DNA from: Meconema thalassinum
Taxonomy: Eukaryota > Arthropoda > Insecta > Orthoptera > Tettigoniidae
Length of the DNA: 64,000 nt
NCBI GenBank assembly: GCA_946902985.2
Contig: OX336393.1
Location: forward strand, 360,264,779-360,328,778
Direction: 5' to 3'
The notes under the pieces are model-generated. The model searched no databases. It was given only the letters and a program-made list of their open reading frames with translations, and was not told the origin of the DNA. The translations under genes were made by a program, and so were the position numbers. Each line of letters begins with the position of its first letter. Positions within the stretch are counted from its first letter, which is position 1. Positions 34,503-46,500 of this stretch are shown here, one piece after another.

Positions 34503-34618
34503 GTATGGATACATGCGACATTAGCGCCCAAGTGGAACAGGTAGAAGTTAACGATATCATGTATGGATACATACGACATTAGCGCCCGAGTGGAGCAGGT
34601 AGAAGTGAACGATATCAT
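34503..34618. repeat. Tandem duplication of a 58-bp unit
   Basis: 34,503-34,560 and 34,561-34,618 are adjacent copies of a unit beginning GTATGGATACAT and ending AACGATATCAT. They differ at four positions. The duplication lies just upstream of the Helitron OTU remnant on its strand. Confidence 0.9.
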
Positions 34619-34944
34619 GACGTAATTAGGGAACTCTCTGTTAATATCAAGTTAGATTTATTATTGAGGTTGCGTTGAATATCATGATGCAGTGTTAGTC
34701 GTTGTCGCCTTGCGACAATATGTCCGTCAAGTCATTCGATATTATATTTTCGTGAGACTTTGAAGGAAGTAATATTCGCAATTATATTAATACTCGAATG
34801 ATATAATCAAGTAAGGTGGGTATCAATCGACGGTGCTTGACGGGCATTACATTTTAAACAACAAACGTCGTCGTAGCGCAAATACTTCCCGAGATATTTC
34901 AGTTTTAGTAAAGGGTGAAATTTTTTGAAAACTATTTTAATATG
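34619..34944. other. Unassigned stretch
   Basis: No gene found. It may hold the 5' end of the decayed Helitron, but no TC-terminus can be proven. Confidence 0.35.
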
Positions 34945-35764
34945 TAAGATTACGACTAACCTAATCATCCGATCTCTACCAAATTTTACAACAACATATA
35001 CTCATATGGCGAACGTCTTTTGACTAAACAACAAGGCTATCATCCAAATAGTTTGCAGATGGAGGCCATCTATGTGTGAAAATTGATTCCCTCCATCAAT
35101 TCAAACACGGTGAAACCGAAATGAACGAAATTTGGTACAGGGGTAGCACTAGCAAAGGGCACTCCAGTTTCATGTTTTATATCGCCGACCTCTTGACGAA
35201 AACGTTATGGCGGCCAATCAAATGTTAAAAAATTGAATCAAATTACGAATAACCTAATCATCTGATCTCTACCAAATTTTGCAACATTATACATTTGTGT
35301 ATAAGGAATCTTTTGACCAGACTACAAGGTCATCGGCCCAATACTTTGCGGATGGCGGCCATGTGTGTGCGCAAATTGATTCCCCCTATCAATTCAAACA
35401 CAGTAAAACCGAATTGAACAAAATTTGGTACAGTGGTAGCACTAGCAAAGGACACCTCAGTGTCATGTTTTATATCGCCGCCATCTTGACGAAAACGGAA
35501 TGGTGTGCACCCAAATGTTAAAAGCTTATATCAAATTACGACCAACCTAATCATTTGATGTCCACCAAATTTTGCAACAACATATCTTTTTGTGGGAAGC
35601 ATCTTTTGACTGATCTACAAGGTCATCAGCCCAATAGTTGGCGGATAGCGGCCATGTATGTGTGCAAATCGATTCCCCATATAAATTCAAACATGGTGAA
35701 AGCGAATTGAACGAATTATTTACAGAGGTAGCACTAGCAATGGGCACCTCATATTTATGTTTAA
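34945..35764 (-). mobile_element. Family B element B5, 3'-truncated, first part
   Basis: Contains three module equivalents (near 35,085, 35,385 and 35,675) with GATTACGACTAACCTAATC and GCACTAGCAAAGGGCACTC. It has no 3' hairpin end and is interrupted at CATATTTATGTTTA by a family D block, resuming at 38,171 with ATCCGTATAGCACGTTG. Confidence 0.7.
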
Positions 35765-36650
35765 CTATCTGTTACCCGCGGCTTCGCCCGCGATAACATT
35801 TGCAATCCCGTTATAACATTAGTTATATAGATAGATAAGCATGGGTCCTAGTGTAAAATAATTCTATTACCTGAAACCAAAAATGCATGGGACGAAAAAA
35901 ATACACCAAGATATCATGTTGGTTTCGGACCCTAAAAGACGTGAAAAATATAATAAACATATTTAAAAGAACTATTTTATGAAATTGCATTCGAATCAAT
36001 TTTTATGTCATTCCTGGGACTTGGAAAATTCCGACAAAAAAGTACAAAATCATTAATAACTCCCTAAGTATTCGTCGTATGATGAAATAGGAAGAGACAA
36101 AATAGATGCAATGTGTTATTGTCTACAACATAGGCCATGTATAATTTTCCACTCAGAAATATTACTTGTTTTTTCCCTCCAGAATTTTACCCCTCCACAT
36201 GGGCCCCTTAAATTGGAATTATGAAAAAAAAACGGTCAAACACCTATTTACTTATTTTTATGCTGATTTTTTCCCGCTGAGTTTCAAATCCTTGCCTATG
36301 TCGTTTAAGAGATCCATGCTCCGTTAGGAATCCTTAAACCCCCACTTTTCACCCTTTTCACCTCATAATATTCACCTCATCGAAAAACCCTCAGACACGT
36401 GTCTTCTTATTTTTAATGATGAGTTTATATGCCGAGTATCACATCCCCCAATGAAACCAATCGGGAAATGCAGGTCTACCCCCTTAACACCCCTTTAGAA
36501 CCTGAATTTCGAAAAATCCTTTCTTAGTGGGCATTTGCGGCCCTTGAGGAAGCTGCATACCAAATTCATTCCAATCCGTTCGGTGGTTTCTGAGATTTCG
36601 TGATGAATGAATGAGTGGTATTTGAGCTTTATGTAATAGATTAGCAGAAG
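35765..36650 (-). mobile_element. Family D1 repeat, inserted in B5
   Basis: The left edge reads ACTATCTGTTACCCGCGGC, then TTCGCCCGCGATAAC, a terminus phrase common to insect Helitron-like non-autonomous repeats. Its body (CACCTCATAATATTCACC, GAGTATCACATCCCCCAATG, CGTTAGGAATCCTTAAAC, TCGGTGGTTTCTGAGATTTC) is the reverse of the module amplified in tandem at 54,240-57,137. Non-coding. Confidence 0.65.
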
Positions 36651-37461
36651 TGCCCATTTTTCGAACGGTCTTCGGTATTAATAACCAGACGTTTTCAATT
36701 GAGCTACTGTTGCAATGATTAGGGGCTTGGAACCTGTTTGTCGACAAAGAAAAATGATTAGTTAAAATGTGCTCTCAAACTAAATTTACCTAACGTGTTC
36801 TTCCTGCCGTGAAAATAAAATTGAAAACCTCGTAGACGAATCGCAATACACGTCACATACAAACTGACCCTAAGCGTTGTGTCAAGTGCCCAACCACAGG
36901 AAGCCCCCTTTTATAGATTATAAAGGGTTGTGGTGCATGAAAATTCAGTTTTTTTAGCCTCCAATGGCCCAAATTCCTAAAAGCATCAACAAATATTTCA
37001 TGAGAGGATTTTTTGAAAATAATGTTGGTGTTTGGAGATATAGACCTTCTGTACGACATATCGCACGTGTAAGTCGTGTGAAAAATATATATGGTACTCC
37101 TTGAACCCCTTAAGCGTATTGACGAATTTTACAGTTTTAGTTGGTTCCGTGACAACCTTACAGCCATTTGCAAACTTTCACAGAAATGTAATAAATGGAG
37201 TGGCATTGCGTCTTGCAGAAATAGATGGAAAGTTGGATGTCACCTCTAGAGATACGGTTGTAATGGTTACTGGCTTGCATTCCTTCATTAGTTTATTAAA
37301 TGAAATTAGTTTTCTGGGAATATCTAAGAAACTGTTGGTTTTAGAGCCTTAAAATGTAGTTTTCGGGGACCCTTAACGGCTCTTTAGGGGCCCCGAGTTT
37401 TGTTTCTGACACCAAGGGGTTGAAAATGAGCTTTGTCTCGTCGTTGTACGCCATAATAATG

Positions 37462-37508
<47 letters not shown>

Positions 37509-38170
37509 GTAACAATATAGGGATAGGGATATAATAGACCTTCCATACCATACCTGCACGTGTACATCAAGTGAAAAAATTTAAAATACCCCTTGACACC
37601 CTTAAGCGCATTATATGTATTGATGAATATTTGAGCTTAATTTGGATCCGTTATAACTTTATAGCCGTTTGCAAACTTTCACAGTAATGTAATAAATGGA
37701 ATGGCATTGCGTCTTACAGCAATAGATACTTCTGAGATTGTGTTGCCATGGTTACCGGCTTGCATTCTTTCATAGTTTATTAAGTGAAATTAGTTTTCTG
37801 GGTATATATCAAAAACTGTTGGTTTTAGGGCCTTAAAATGTGGTTTTCGGGGGCCCGAGTTTCGTTTCTCACATTGAGGGGCTGAAAATGAGCTTTGTCT
37901 CACCCTTCTACGCCTATTTCATCATGTATTTTAAGGGGGTAGGCCCCCTTTTATGAGTGTTGTGCCTCTGATGGATATCTGTATCAAATTTTACGTCGAT
38001 CCACCCAGCCGTTCTCGAGTTATAAGGACACAAAAAATTGTCCACAGACAGACAGACAAAAAAATATTTTTACGCGCATCCGTCATAAAATAGTCTGAAA
38101 CGCGCAAATATAGCAAATTTCCGTGGAAATTCAGAAAAAACAGACAAACTTTCATTTTTATATATAGAGA
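36651..38170 (+). mobile_element. Family D2 repeat, two tandem partial units
   Basis: The same family as 1-793, with two successive units: GGTTCCGTGACAACC (about 37,143) and GGATCCGTTATAAC (about 37,647), each followed by GTTTGCAAACTTTCACAG-type text and GGCATTGCGTCTT. It ends with a GACA microsatellite and TTTCATTTTTATATATAGAG at 38,150-38,170, against resumed B5 sequence. Together with D1 it forms one inserted block, perhaps a single composite repeat. Confidence 0.6.
37452..37506. repeat. (ATA)n trinucleotide microsatellite
   Basis: About 55 bp of nearly pure AAT repeats inside the D2 unit, at a point where the copy at 1-793 has none. Such tracts are often tails of SINEs, but no SINE body is attached. 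Confidence 0.9.
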
Positions 38171-38312
38171 GACATCCGTATAGCACGTTGTATTTCAACA
38201 AGCTACTACAACCAACATTCAATTAAACTCCTAGAAAAGAACAAAGAGTTTTAACAATACCCATGCATTTGGGAGAAAGTAGGCTATATGTTCTTTACTG
38301 AACATCTTGTTT
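38171..38312 (-). mobile_element. Family B element B5, 5' terminal part
   Basis: Contains GTATTTCAACAAGCTACTAC, CATGCATTTGGGAGAAAGTAGG and the 5' hairpin end ACTGAACATCTTGTT, completing the element broken at 35,764. Confidence 0.8.
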
Positions 38313-38424
38313 TTCCCCTGTAACTAACTCTTTATTAATATTTATGGGCTCTGATCAACAACCATACTATTAGGTAGCCTTGTGTCCCTTCAATGCTTAT
38401 GGGAACTATTCATATTCAGATGAA

Positions 38425-38990
38425 GGAAGTAGGAGACTTCTGCTACAGTACTTAGAAAAGCAAAATAACCAGTGATGGAGGAAGCAAAGTGGATTTAGAA
38501 AGTAAGTTGGATCAGGCAGGGAAATCATTTCTACCGAAAAGAAATACAGTATGTTGACATCAAATACGGATTTAGGTATTAGGAAAACACTTTTGAAAAT
38601 CTTTGGCTGGGGCGTGGCTCCCTATGGAAGTGAAACATGGACTGTAGGCGCAGCAGAAAAGAAGCATTTAAAATGTGGTACTACAGGAAAATGATGATCT
38701 GATGGGTAGATTAACAAATGAAGAGTTATTCAGACGAGTGGGAGATGAGAGATGTTTCTAGTGACTGCTAATGACGAGAAGATGTAAGTTGGTAGGTCAC
38801 ATACTAAGGCGCCCAGGAATAGCAAACTTAATTATTGAAGGAAGAGTCGAGGAGAAGAACTGAAGGGGTGAACCGAGGATATAATATGTTAAACAGATTG
38901 CCTTGGATACAGGGTGTGGTAGCTATGTAGAGATGAAACGATTAGCTCAGGACAGCGAGGCTTGGAGGGCTGCATCAAACCAGTCAAAAG
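38425..38990 (+). pseudogene. LINE reverse-transcriptase C-terminal remnant
   Basis: With several frame changes the plus strand reads LGIRKTLLKIFGWGVAPYGSETWTV, KMWYYRKMMI, (L)VGHILRRPG-like text at 38,790-38,815, and EGRVEEKN-like text followed by QIALDTGCGSYVEMKRLAQDSEAWRAASNQS in another frame. This matches the C-terminal region of widespread arthropod LINE ORF2 proteins (RK.L.K.....LYGSETWT, MW..RRM..I.W, GH.LR, EGR..GKR, A.DR..WR). Multiple stops make it dead. Clade not assigned. Confidence 0.65.
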
Positions 38991-39390
38991 ACTGAAGTCT
39001 CAAACATACACATATTTAGATGTCTCAAGATGAGAATGGATACAAGAATCCACTTTATGGTAACCGAATAGCCTACGCTACAAGAGAATGTTGATATAAT
39101 ATTCATATAAAGATGTGGAAATCTATGTTTGACAAACCTGGCAAGAGCGGTGCTCTTTAAACATTTTATATTTAAGGATTCTTCTTTCCCTTTAAGACAG
39201 CATCAAAGGGATGGATTTCATAGTGCTTCACAAAGCAGTTGAAAAACTGGCGATTAAGGCATCGATGAACTCAATTCTACTTCAATCAGCAGCTCGTCAA
39301 TAGTCGATTCTAGAAACTTCTAATATCAGTTTAATTAGAACTAAAGGAGGACTGGTTCTATTTTTTTGTGTTCCTTTTAGTTTGTACGTA
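38991..39390. other. Unassigned stretch
   Basis: No coding or repeat signal beyond the end of the LINE remnant, up to the SINE's target duplication. Confidence 0.4.
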
Positions 39391-39404
39391 TTAGGAATGT
39401 CATT

Positions 39405-39915
39405 GGCGGCTTCGGTGGCGTAGTTGGTAGCATGCTGAGGTTCTATGCCCAAGATCGCGGGTTCAAACCCGGCCAAAGTCGTCGGATGTTTGAAGAGCGT
39501 TAAAAATCCCTCAGTATGCCATCCTTCGGAGAGAGAGTAAAGCCGGCGGTCCCACGTCATAGATTTATGGCATGAAAAAGAACCCTCCACTAACTACAGT
39601 TGTTGAAGCTAAAATATGCGGGTTAGTTAGATAACGCTCTATTAGTTCCTACGTACTCCGCCAGGTGCTGACTGCAATGTCATTTAGTAGCCACGTCCGC
39701 AGCTAGGTGTCGTGGACGGTAACAACTGGTAGCAAAAGTAGGAACTACTTGAAATAATTAATCGTCTGCAATCCTTCTACCTGAGTCAGAGATAACACAC
39801 ACTAATACAGCCATCACAATTAACACCGGATATCAGACGAATGCTACACACACCCAAAGTACACGGGGCTACATGACCGCGATATCGCAGCCCCTAAACT
39901 AAGGAACCAACCAAC
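39405..39915 (+). mobile_element. Long tRNA-derived SINE with perfect 14-bp target duplication
   Basis: The head GGCGGCTTCGGTGGCGTAG and TTGGTAGCATGCTGAGG includes an A box (TGGCGTAGTTGG); CGGGTTCAAACCC is a near-canonical B box. The body includes GCCAAAGTCGTCGGATG, CCATCCTTCGGAGAGAG, GCAATGTCATTTAGTAGCC and ATCGCAGCCCCTAAACTAAG. TTAGGAATGTCATT occurs at 39,391-39,404 and again at 39,916-39,929. At 511 bp it is long for a SINE. Related copies lie at 18,523-18,900 and 24,023-24,310. Confidence 0.9.
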
Positions 39916-40045
39916 TTAGGAATGTCATTACGAAATCAGCTCCTCATGGTTCTTAGTTCTTTTAGGCTCAAATAGATCTAAGATTTCTGGTTCATACAAA
40001 TTGTGTTGCAGTGAAATACAAAAATCTGTAGAAGTGTAAATGAGT

Positions 40046-40214
40046 AGCTAGTAGGGCTAGTACTTTTAATCGATTAATTTCAGTTGCCAAATAATCGATT
40101 ATTCGAATCAGAAATTACGATAAATTGCTACAAATAACGGTTGAACTATTGACCGTTTAATCGATCAAATAATTGATTGTTGTTTTGTCGATTAATCGAT
40201 GTACATCACTAATT
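40046..40214. mobile_element. hAT-like MITE rich in TAATCGATTA motifs
   Basis: AATCGATTA or ATCGATTAAT occurs at both edges and internally (40,068, 40,093, 40,162, 40,189). The left edge TAGGGCTAGTAC and the right edge GTACATCACTA are inverse-like, consistent with short hAT-type terminal repeats. No clear 8-bp target duplication is seen, so the class is tentative. Confidence 0.4.
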
Positions 40215-40619
40215 GAAATTACGCTCTCACAAAAGCAATACACACATTTAATTAATTGAAATAATTGTATCATATGTTTTAATTATATACCTTGATTGAG
40301 AAATCTAAGCTAATACAGTGTAAAACAAGAAAATCTCTGTCCTAAATTGTAAACATTGAACAGGAATTCAAAATCATTCCTGAAAATTCATCGTTTTTGT
40401 TCACTGCTTAGAATGGAGAATTGTTGGCTCGAATAAATAGAAGCTGTCATAAGCTAACGAAGACAGTACAGCAGTTGTAAACCATGCCAATGAACCACCA
40501 GTATATGCGTGCTCAATGTGTTATAAAACGTACAGTCATAATACGTTAGTATAATGTATCAAAGTAATTGTATAGATATATTTTTTTGAGTCGTTTCGGC
40601 CATCAATGGACCACGATGT
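40215..40619. other. Unassigned stretch, partly LINE 3' tail
   Basis: The right end (40,560-40,619, minus strand) probably holds the 3' untranslated tail of the adjacent LINE remnant. The remainder shows nothing recognisable. Confidence 0.35.
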
Positions 40620-41656
40620 TCTTCACTCGTATGATAACTGTAATGCTTGTTTTCTTGTCTGCCAGTAGGTCTTCATTCTTGACGAAAGTTCAGCTCTCCT
40701 TTCTTCCGTCCATTTGCAGTGAGGGCGAGGCATCACACATGTTAAAGGGTGTAGATTACTGGTTGATTTAACCACCTTTCTGAACAAGTTCCTATCCCAA
40801 ACCAGAGCTTGTTTGATTCGAGCTTCTGTTAGGTCCTTTCTAACTTGCATCGACCATTTATAATAGGATTTTTTATTTAGAGATTGATGAGTGTATTCGA
40901 TATGAAAGTCGATGATGCTCCATCCGTTCCAAATGTCCAAAGAAAGACATTCTCCTTTTTCTCATCACACTCACCAAATCTTCTATATGTTCAAATAATT
41001 CATTGTTATGTCTTCTTCTGTAAGTACCATAATCATTAACATGTCCTAATATTTTCCTTAGAATTTTCCGATCCTTAAGTTCTAATTTTCTCAATGGGCC
41101 TTTGTTTGTCATCTGTAAGCATTCTGCGACATACAGTGCTGACGGCCTAATTACTGTGTTATAATGACAAAGTTTGACATTCCGGGATAAGCTTTTACTT
41201 TTGTAAATGTTTTTGCAGGTTTGAAAGGAACCTTCCAATTTGTTACATCTGCTCTCAATGGCAGCTATTTCTGAATTATTAGGTGTAATCAATTCCCATA
41301 GGTATTTCAATTTTCGGACTTTTTTGATTTTTTGCAGACCAATCGTGATGAATTTTGAGGCATCTTCGACATTTGAGATAAAATTAGTTTTATGGAAGGC
41401 CACTTTAAGTCCAGTTTTAGCAGCTATGATTTTTAGTTTATTAAGTTGGTCAGTAGCCTCTTCCATTGGATTAGCGAACAAAGCAATGCCATCTGCAAAA
41501 GCGAGAAAGTTTATATTCAGATCTTCTTTTTTATAACGAATTCGAATACCATAATTATTTGGCAAGATTGTTAACCATTCTCTTATAATTTTTTCCAAGA
41601 CACAGTTGAACAGCATCGGTGATTCCAGATCACCTTGTCTAAAGCCAGTCTTGATT
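40620..41656 (-). pseudogene. LINE reverse transcriptase, 5'-truncated and mutated
   Basis: The minus strand encodes TGFRQGDLESPMLFN (reverse-transcriptase motif B, relatives TGLRQGDPLSPLLFN, starting at about 41,650), then NINFLAFADGIALFAN, the catalytic YADD/FADD box with the second Asp changed to Gly, and GLKVAFHKTNFI. The thumb and C-terminal part follow: VRKLKYLWELITPN, LCHYNTVIRPSALYVAECL, RKLELKDRKILRKILG and RKRRMSFFGHLERM. A frameshift near 40,900 moves it to IIDFHIEYTHQSLNKK, YKWSMQVRKDL and WTEERRAELSSRMKTYW, ending at 40,623. The endonuclease half is missing; a SINE abuts the break at 41,661. The mutated active site and the frameshift show a dead copy of a family common in arthropods. 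Confidence 0.85.
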
Positions 41657-41660
41657 ATTG

Positions 41661-41693
<33 letters not shown>

Positions 41694-41890
41694 TTTTTAC
41701 GTCCCTATCTGCGGCTTTCAGAGACGACAGAGTCCAGGAATTTCGCCCCGAAGGGGATCTTTAATTTATTGACACGGACCCCTCCCATTTGCACACCCCA
41801 AAATGCCAGCTGACAGCGCCAGGATTTGATCCTGCAAACATGAGCACAGCAAACGAAAACGTTATCTCTGATCCACGCAGCCAGCCGTTT
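41661..41890 (-). mobile_element. tRNA-derived SINE with ATT-repeat tail
   Basis: On the minus strand it starts GGCTGCGTGGATCAGAG (degenerate A box), has a degenerate B box (GCAGGATCAAATCCTGGC), then GTCAGCTGGCATTTTGGGG, CCCTTCGGGGCGAAATTCC, GGGACGTAAAAATATC and an (ATT)n tail at 41,661-41,690. The copy at 55,437-55,679 has the same structure. Its tail touches the truncated LINE. Confidence 0.8.
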
Positions 41891-41967
41891 TATATTGTAC
41901 CCATTTGTTAGCCTACTTTCGATTTTAGCAAAAAATTAAAGTAGACTTATGAGATCAACACATAGCG

Positions 41968-43422
41968 AACAATAAGTTCCGTGACGAACTAAGGAGCCTA
42001 CTTTTCTTAAAATTTAAGATTCATGCCAATGATTAATCTATATGGATCTATCTAGAATAAGGACGAAATTAAGTTGGTAATACCGAAATTTCTAATTAGT
42101 TCGAAATACTGTATACCTGGCATAATGTAGCCTAATAGAGAATTACAGTTGGCAGCCCTGGTGACTGAATATATTCTTAGTTCCATCTCTTAATATACAG
42201 AATACAAAATGTGGTTGAAGTCCAATGAATAGCATGGACGTTACATGCAGTTAAACATTGGTTGTAACAGCGCGCGTAAAATCATGTTGGCAACAATGAC
42301 ATACATGAATTGCTCAGAAATAATCTGAAATAATATGATCTATTGTTGTGTCAATTTTGAATGAAATCCATTAGTTAGTATAGAAGTTACATGCATTTTA
42401 AAATTGGACCTATCAGCAGGCTTAGAATCATGTTGGCAGCACTGGCGTAGGCCTATATTAGTTAATTCAAATTAATCTAGAATGCCAGCTACTATACGTG
42501 TGCAAAGTTTAGAGCTATTGGCTTGCATACATTCTGATATATTGATATTAGGGTAACAAAAATAGAGACAGTATTTATTAACAGTTGGCAGCCCTGGTTA
42601 CTCTTAAGAATCGACATAGTCATATCTGTTATGGCAAACATAGCACACACGAAATGTGGTTGAAATCCAAATGATAGTATAGAAGTTACATGTATTTAAA
42701 GTTGGACCTCTCAGCAGGCATAGAATCATGTTGGTAGCACTGACGTATATACGTTACTCCAAATTAATATAGAATGTCAGGAACTATACGTGTGCTTAGT
42801 TTAAAGCTGTCGGCTTGCATACTTTCTGATATAAGGGTATTTGTTTTTAAAAAAATGAGAGCATTTATTAACAGTTGGCAGCCATGGTGGCTCCTAAGAA
42901 TACGCTCATGCATATCTGTTTATGTACACATAGCACATACGAAATTTGGTTGAAATCCAATTGATAGTGTAGAAGTTATATGCATTTAAAATTTGGACCT
43001 ATCAGCAGGCTTATAATCATTTTGGCAACACTGCCATGTATGGCCTCCTGGAAATTAAACTGCAATATTATTATCTATACGTGTGCACATTTTGAAATAG
43101 CTCCCATTCATACCTTCCAGGATATCCAACATGGAGCTCAAGTTTCATTTGCGATTTTTCAGCAGTTGGTAGCACTGACATCATTTTCAAATATAGCCGT
43201 GAGATATTGAGGTATAGATCTTTACTCCTACCAAATTTTGTTTCGATTGCTGCAGCCGTTTAGGAGTTGATAGGGGGGACACACACACACACACAGCCAG
43301 CCAGACAGACAGACAGACAGACATAAAGAAGGAAAGACAGACAGACAGACAGACAGACACACATTTTTCCGATCTCATAGTCTACTTTTTCCTCATTTTT
43401 CCAAAATGTGAAAAGTAGGCAA
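41968..43422 (+). mobile_element. Family C element (HINE-like), inserted in B6
   Basis: Starts AACAATAAGTTCCGTGACG, with a hairpin (AGTTC-CGTGAC-GAACT) and AGCCTACTTTTC. It ends CCGATCTCATAGTCTACTTT, then GTGAAAAGTAGGCAA, a terminal hairpin. Length 1,455 bp. AC and GACA microsatellites (43,276-43,362) sit just before the 3' end. The body has three related modules (GAGAGCATTTATTAACAGTTGG-like text near 42,575 and 42,865; GTAGAAGTTACATGCATTT-like text near 42,245, 42,385, 42,680, 42,970). Only one copy is in the window. Its termini follow the same plan as families A and B. Confidence 0.75.
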
Positions 43423-43542
43423 AAAATTGTGTGTCTGTCTGTGCATCTGTGAGATGTGTGCCTGTGAGTGTGTGTACTCTGAATGTCTGTCCCCCCGTAT
43501 CAATTCGAACACGGTGATACCAAATTGAACGAAATTTGGTAC

Positions 43543-46500
43543 TGTACCCGATATCCGGATAGTAGGCTGTCAGCTATCCGCCCCCTCAATCGGATTGCCA
43601 ATAATCAAACGCACCGGCACAGCTATATCAATGAAAATGGCACTGACAGATACTATCGAGATTAGAGCACAATAGTTAACAAGAAATTATTGTGGAACAC
43701 ACCAAAATATACGGGGGTTCATACTTACCTTTACTTACCTCTTAAATTTATCTCGGGGACTGGGTTGTCAACTGGATCACTTAAAAGTATGCCCACACAA
43801 TAACCTCCACCATGATATTTAAAATGAACCAAAACGAAGACGAGAAACTTTAAACTGCACAATAATTTATTTCACATAAAGACTGATTTTAACAAAATGA
43901 AAAAACAACAAAATCAACGTGGCAATCAGAAGCCATCGACCACATAACCATGTCCTCCTGTAGGACCTGTATTCTCTACATATAATGTTTCAGCTTTCTC
44001 AAGCTCATAGCAACGTAAAAATAATAATGCATATGGAATGGAAACGGGATTTGGGATGAGACACATATATCAATTGTTTTGCGTGTTTATATACTTCACA
44101 TTTTATTTATAGCCACAAGGCTATTATGGAACGTCCTTGGCCTCTGTAACACAGTTGTCCGGGCCAGCTGCAATGCACCTGTATCGTCAAAGTGGACTCC
44201 CGTTCGTTCAACCCTAGCATAAGCGTGTTACCTCAGAGCTTGGCTCTCCTTTTCAAATACGTAAATGTTCACATCTCAACTGAAATATTATCACGCAAAT
44301 GTCTTACATGCTTCATTCAAACACCAGTGGATTACTCCAACAATCCCAAATCATGATTAATTGTTTAAACCACTTGTTTAATTAGCGTTGTTTAGAGTAT
44401 AAAAACAAAACTCTAAATGTTAATAACAAAAGTTCATTAATTATTTATAACAATAATAAAATTGTTTATAACAATGTCAAATGACAATTGAAAATTTAAT
44501 ACACGCCTCTATTCATCACTTTCATTTCAAATTATTTAACAAAGATATTTACAAAATTATTTTACAATATTAATTGTTTATATTATTTATACAAGGAATA
44601 CATTAAACCACACGTTTATCCGGTTGATAATTACTTAAATCGTGATGATATAATCGACCAATGAAGGTTAGTTATATTTAACTGTCAAATTCAGGTTTAA
44701 TAAGGTTTAATAATAATTATTAATATTTGTGACGGTAACCTCCATTCAAAATCTTTATCTCAAATTATTTAACACTCTTGTTAAATTTTAACAGTATCTT
44801 CCTATGAATAACCTTTCAAAGAACAAGAACAATACAATCAGCGGGAAAATACTTCGCTTATAACGCACAAAATTGCACAAAAATTGGCCCAAAATTCATC
44901 ATATATCTTCATATATATGGCATAAAAATCTTCCAAACTACACACAAAAACCTCCACTTATTAATTCATCAACTTCATTAATTATTGTGGGAACCTCCTT
45001 CATTATTCAAGGGCATTACTCAACAGCGACTTTTACACGTCCACTGAACTAACGATTATACATCCATTGTTCCTCTTTAAAAATTCTTATATTCATCAAT
45101 TGTAATAATGACTGTTATTATTTAACCTTCGTGGGTTTCATTCATGAATCGATATGAAGTAAAAATTTGCCAATCACAAATAAATTTAATAGCAAATACG
45201 ATTAGACACTCCTGCCTGGTCTATCAAAATTGAGATTAACATCTTCAAAGTAACGCAGTATAAAAATACTATCTTCAAACAAAGTTCATCTAAACAGCAA
45301 AATAGTCGAATAGAATACAATTAGACTGTGGAATGCAAACATTATTGTTCCAATCTATAATTGAGAAAAAACTCCTATCAAATGTTCATTACTATAGTGT
45401 ATTCAATAAATTGTAATCAACGTTCATATTTCATAAGATTGTCTATAATGCAATGATAAATGTCTATGTTACAATCATGTTCATAAGACGACTAGTATTT
45501 CAAAGATCGTCGATATCGTAATAGATTTTAACGCTCTAAAATCTTTTAATTATTTTTCTTTCTTGAGGATGACAGAAAATTGGTCAAAGTAATTAACTGA
45601 ATAGAATTACTTTAATAAAATGACACGCTGTCTGAATTCAAATCTGCCATAGCAAATCGTTAACTTTACAGTCAAATCGTGACTACAAAAATATGCAAAT
45701 TACTGAAAGAATCTACTATCAGTCTCAACTGATCCAAAATTATTAAGTATGCCAATGACATAGCAATGTCTCAAAAATCGAAGATAAAGGCATAAATCAT
45801 CGAAGTGTACTGAGTACAGAAATATCAATCAAGAAAATGGGGCAAAAGATAGGACAGAAAATATGGGAAGAATGGTTGCTCAGATATCGCTACAAGACTC
45901 AAATAATACAAGAAACGTTCACGACTACCTTATCTGTTGATTGAAGATCTAGAGGAAAGTTTTCAAAGAAAACTGCTGTTGGTTCCATTTCACCAGCGTA
46001 AAGATGTGCTCCGTCCTCGAATCTGGAATCAGCGTCCTCGGAGAATCGAACTGCTTCCTCCTCCGAAATTGCACTGCTCCGTGGATACGAAAAAATCCTT
46101 CTGGCAAAACTCTTCTTTGTGCGCCGGGACAACCCTGGCCTCTCTTGAAAGTTCCCTGAAGTTCTTGCAGGAATTCGCCATGAAGTTTATTGTAGTTATT
46201 TCCGCAGAAATATTCATAGTTGTGGAGTATGAAAATATTTCCACTGTTATCTGGTATAATTCAGCGATGGATTCACGATGCATGAGTGTAGTTGGATGTT
46301 CACTACATGCTCGCTTTTGTAGAAAGACGATTAACGAAGTTCCATGCTGTTACTTTACTCCAACGATATATGTCATGTGCCTTAGCCTTCCATCTCAACT
46401 ACTGTTATAATCATCGAAAGCACTGCAAGATTATAATGTTCCATAGTCGAATGTATCGTTGTAATACCAAACGTATTCTCCAATATCACTGTTGCACTCC

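Noticed and set aside
37341..37570. ORFs with poly-Ile or poly-Leu
   Set aside because: They are the AAT microsatellite read in different frames.
45899..46410. Overlapping ORFs on both strands (157 codons plus, 77 and 84 codons minus) inside E1 as a possible gag-like gene
   Set aside because: No family resemblance; the homologous stretch in E2 (58,240-58,340) is not open in any matching frame, so the ORFs are not conserved.
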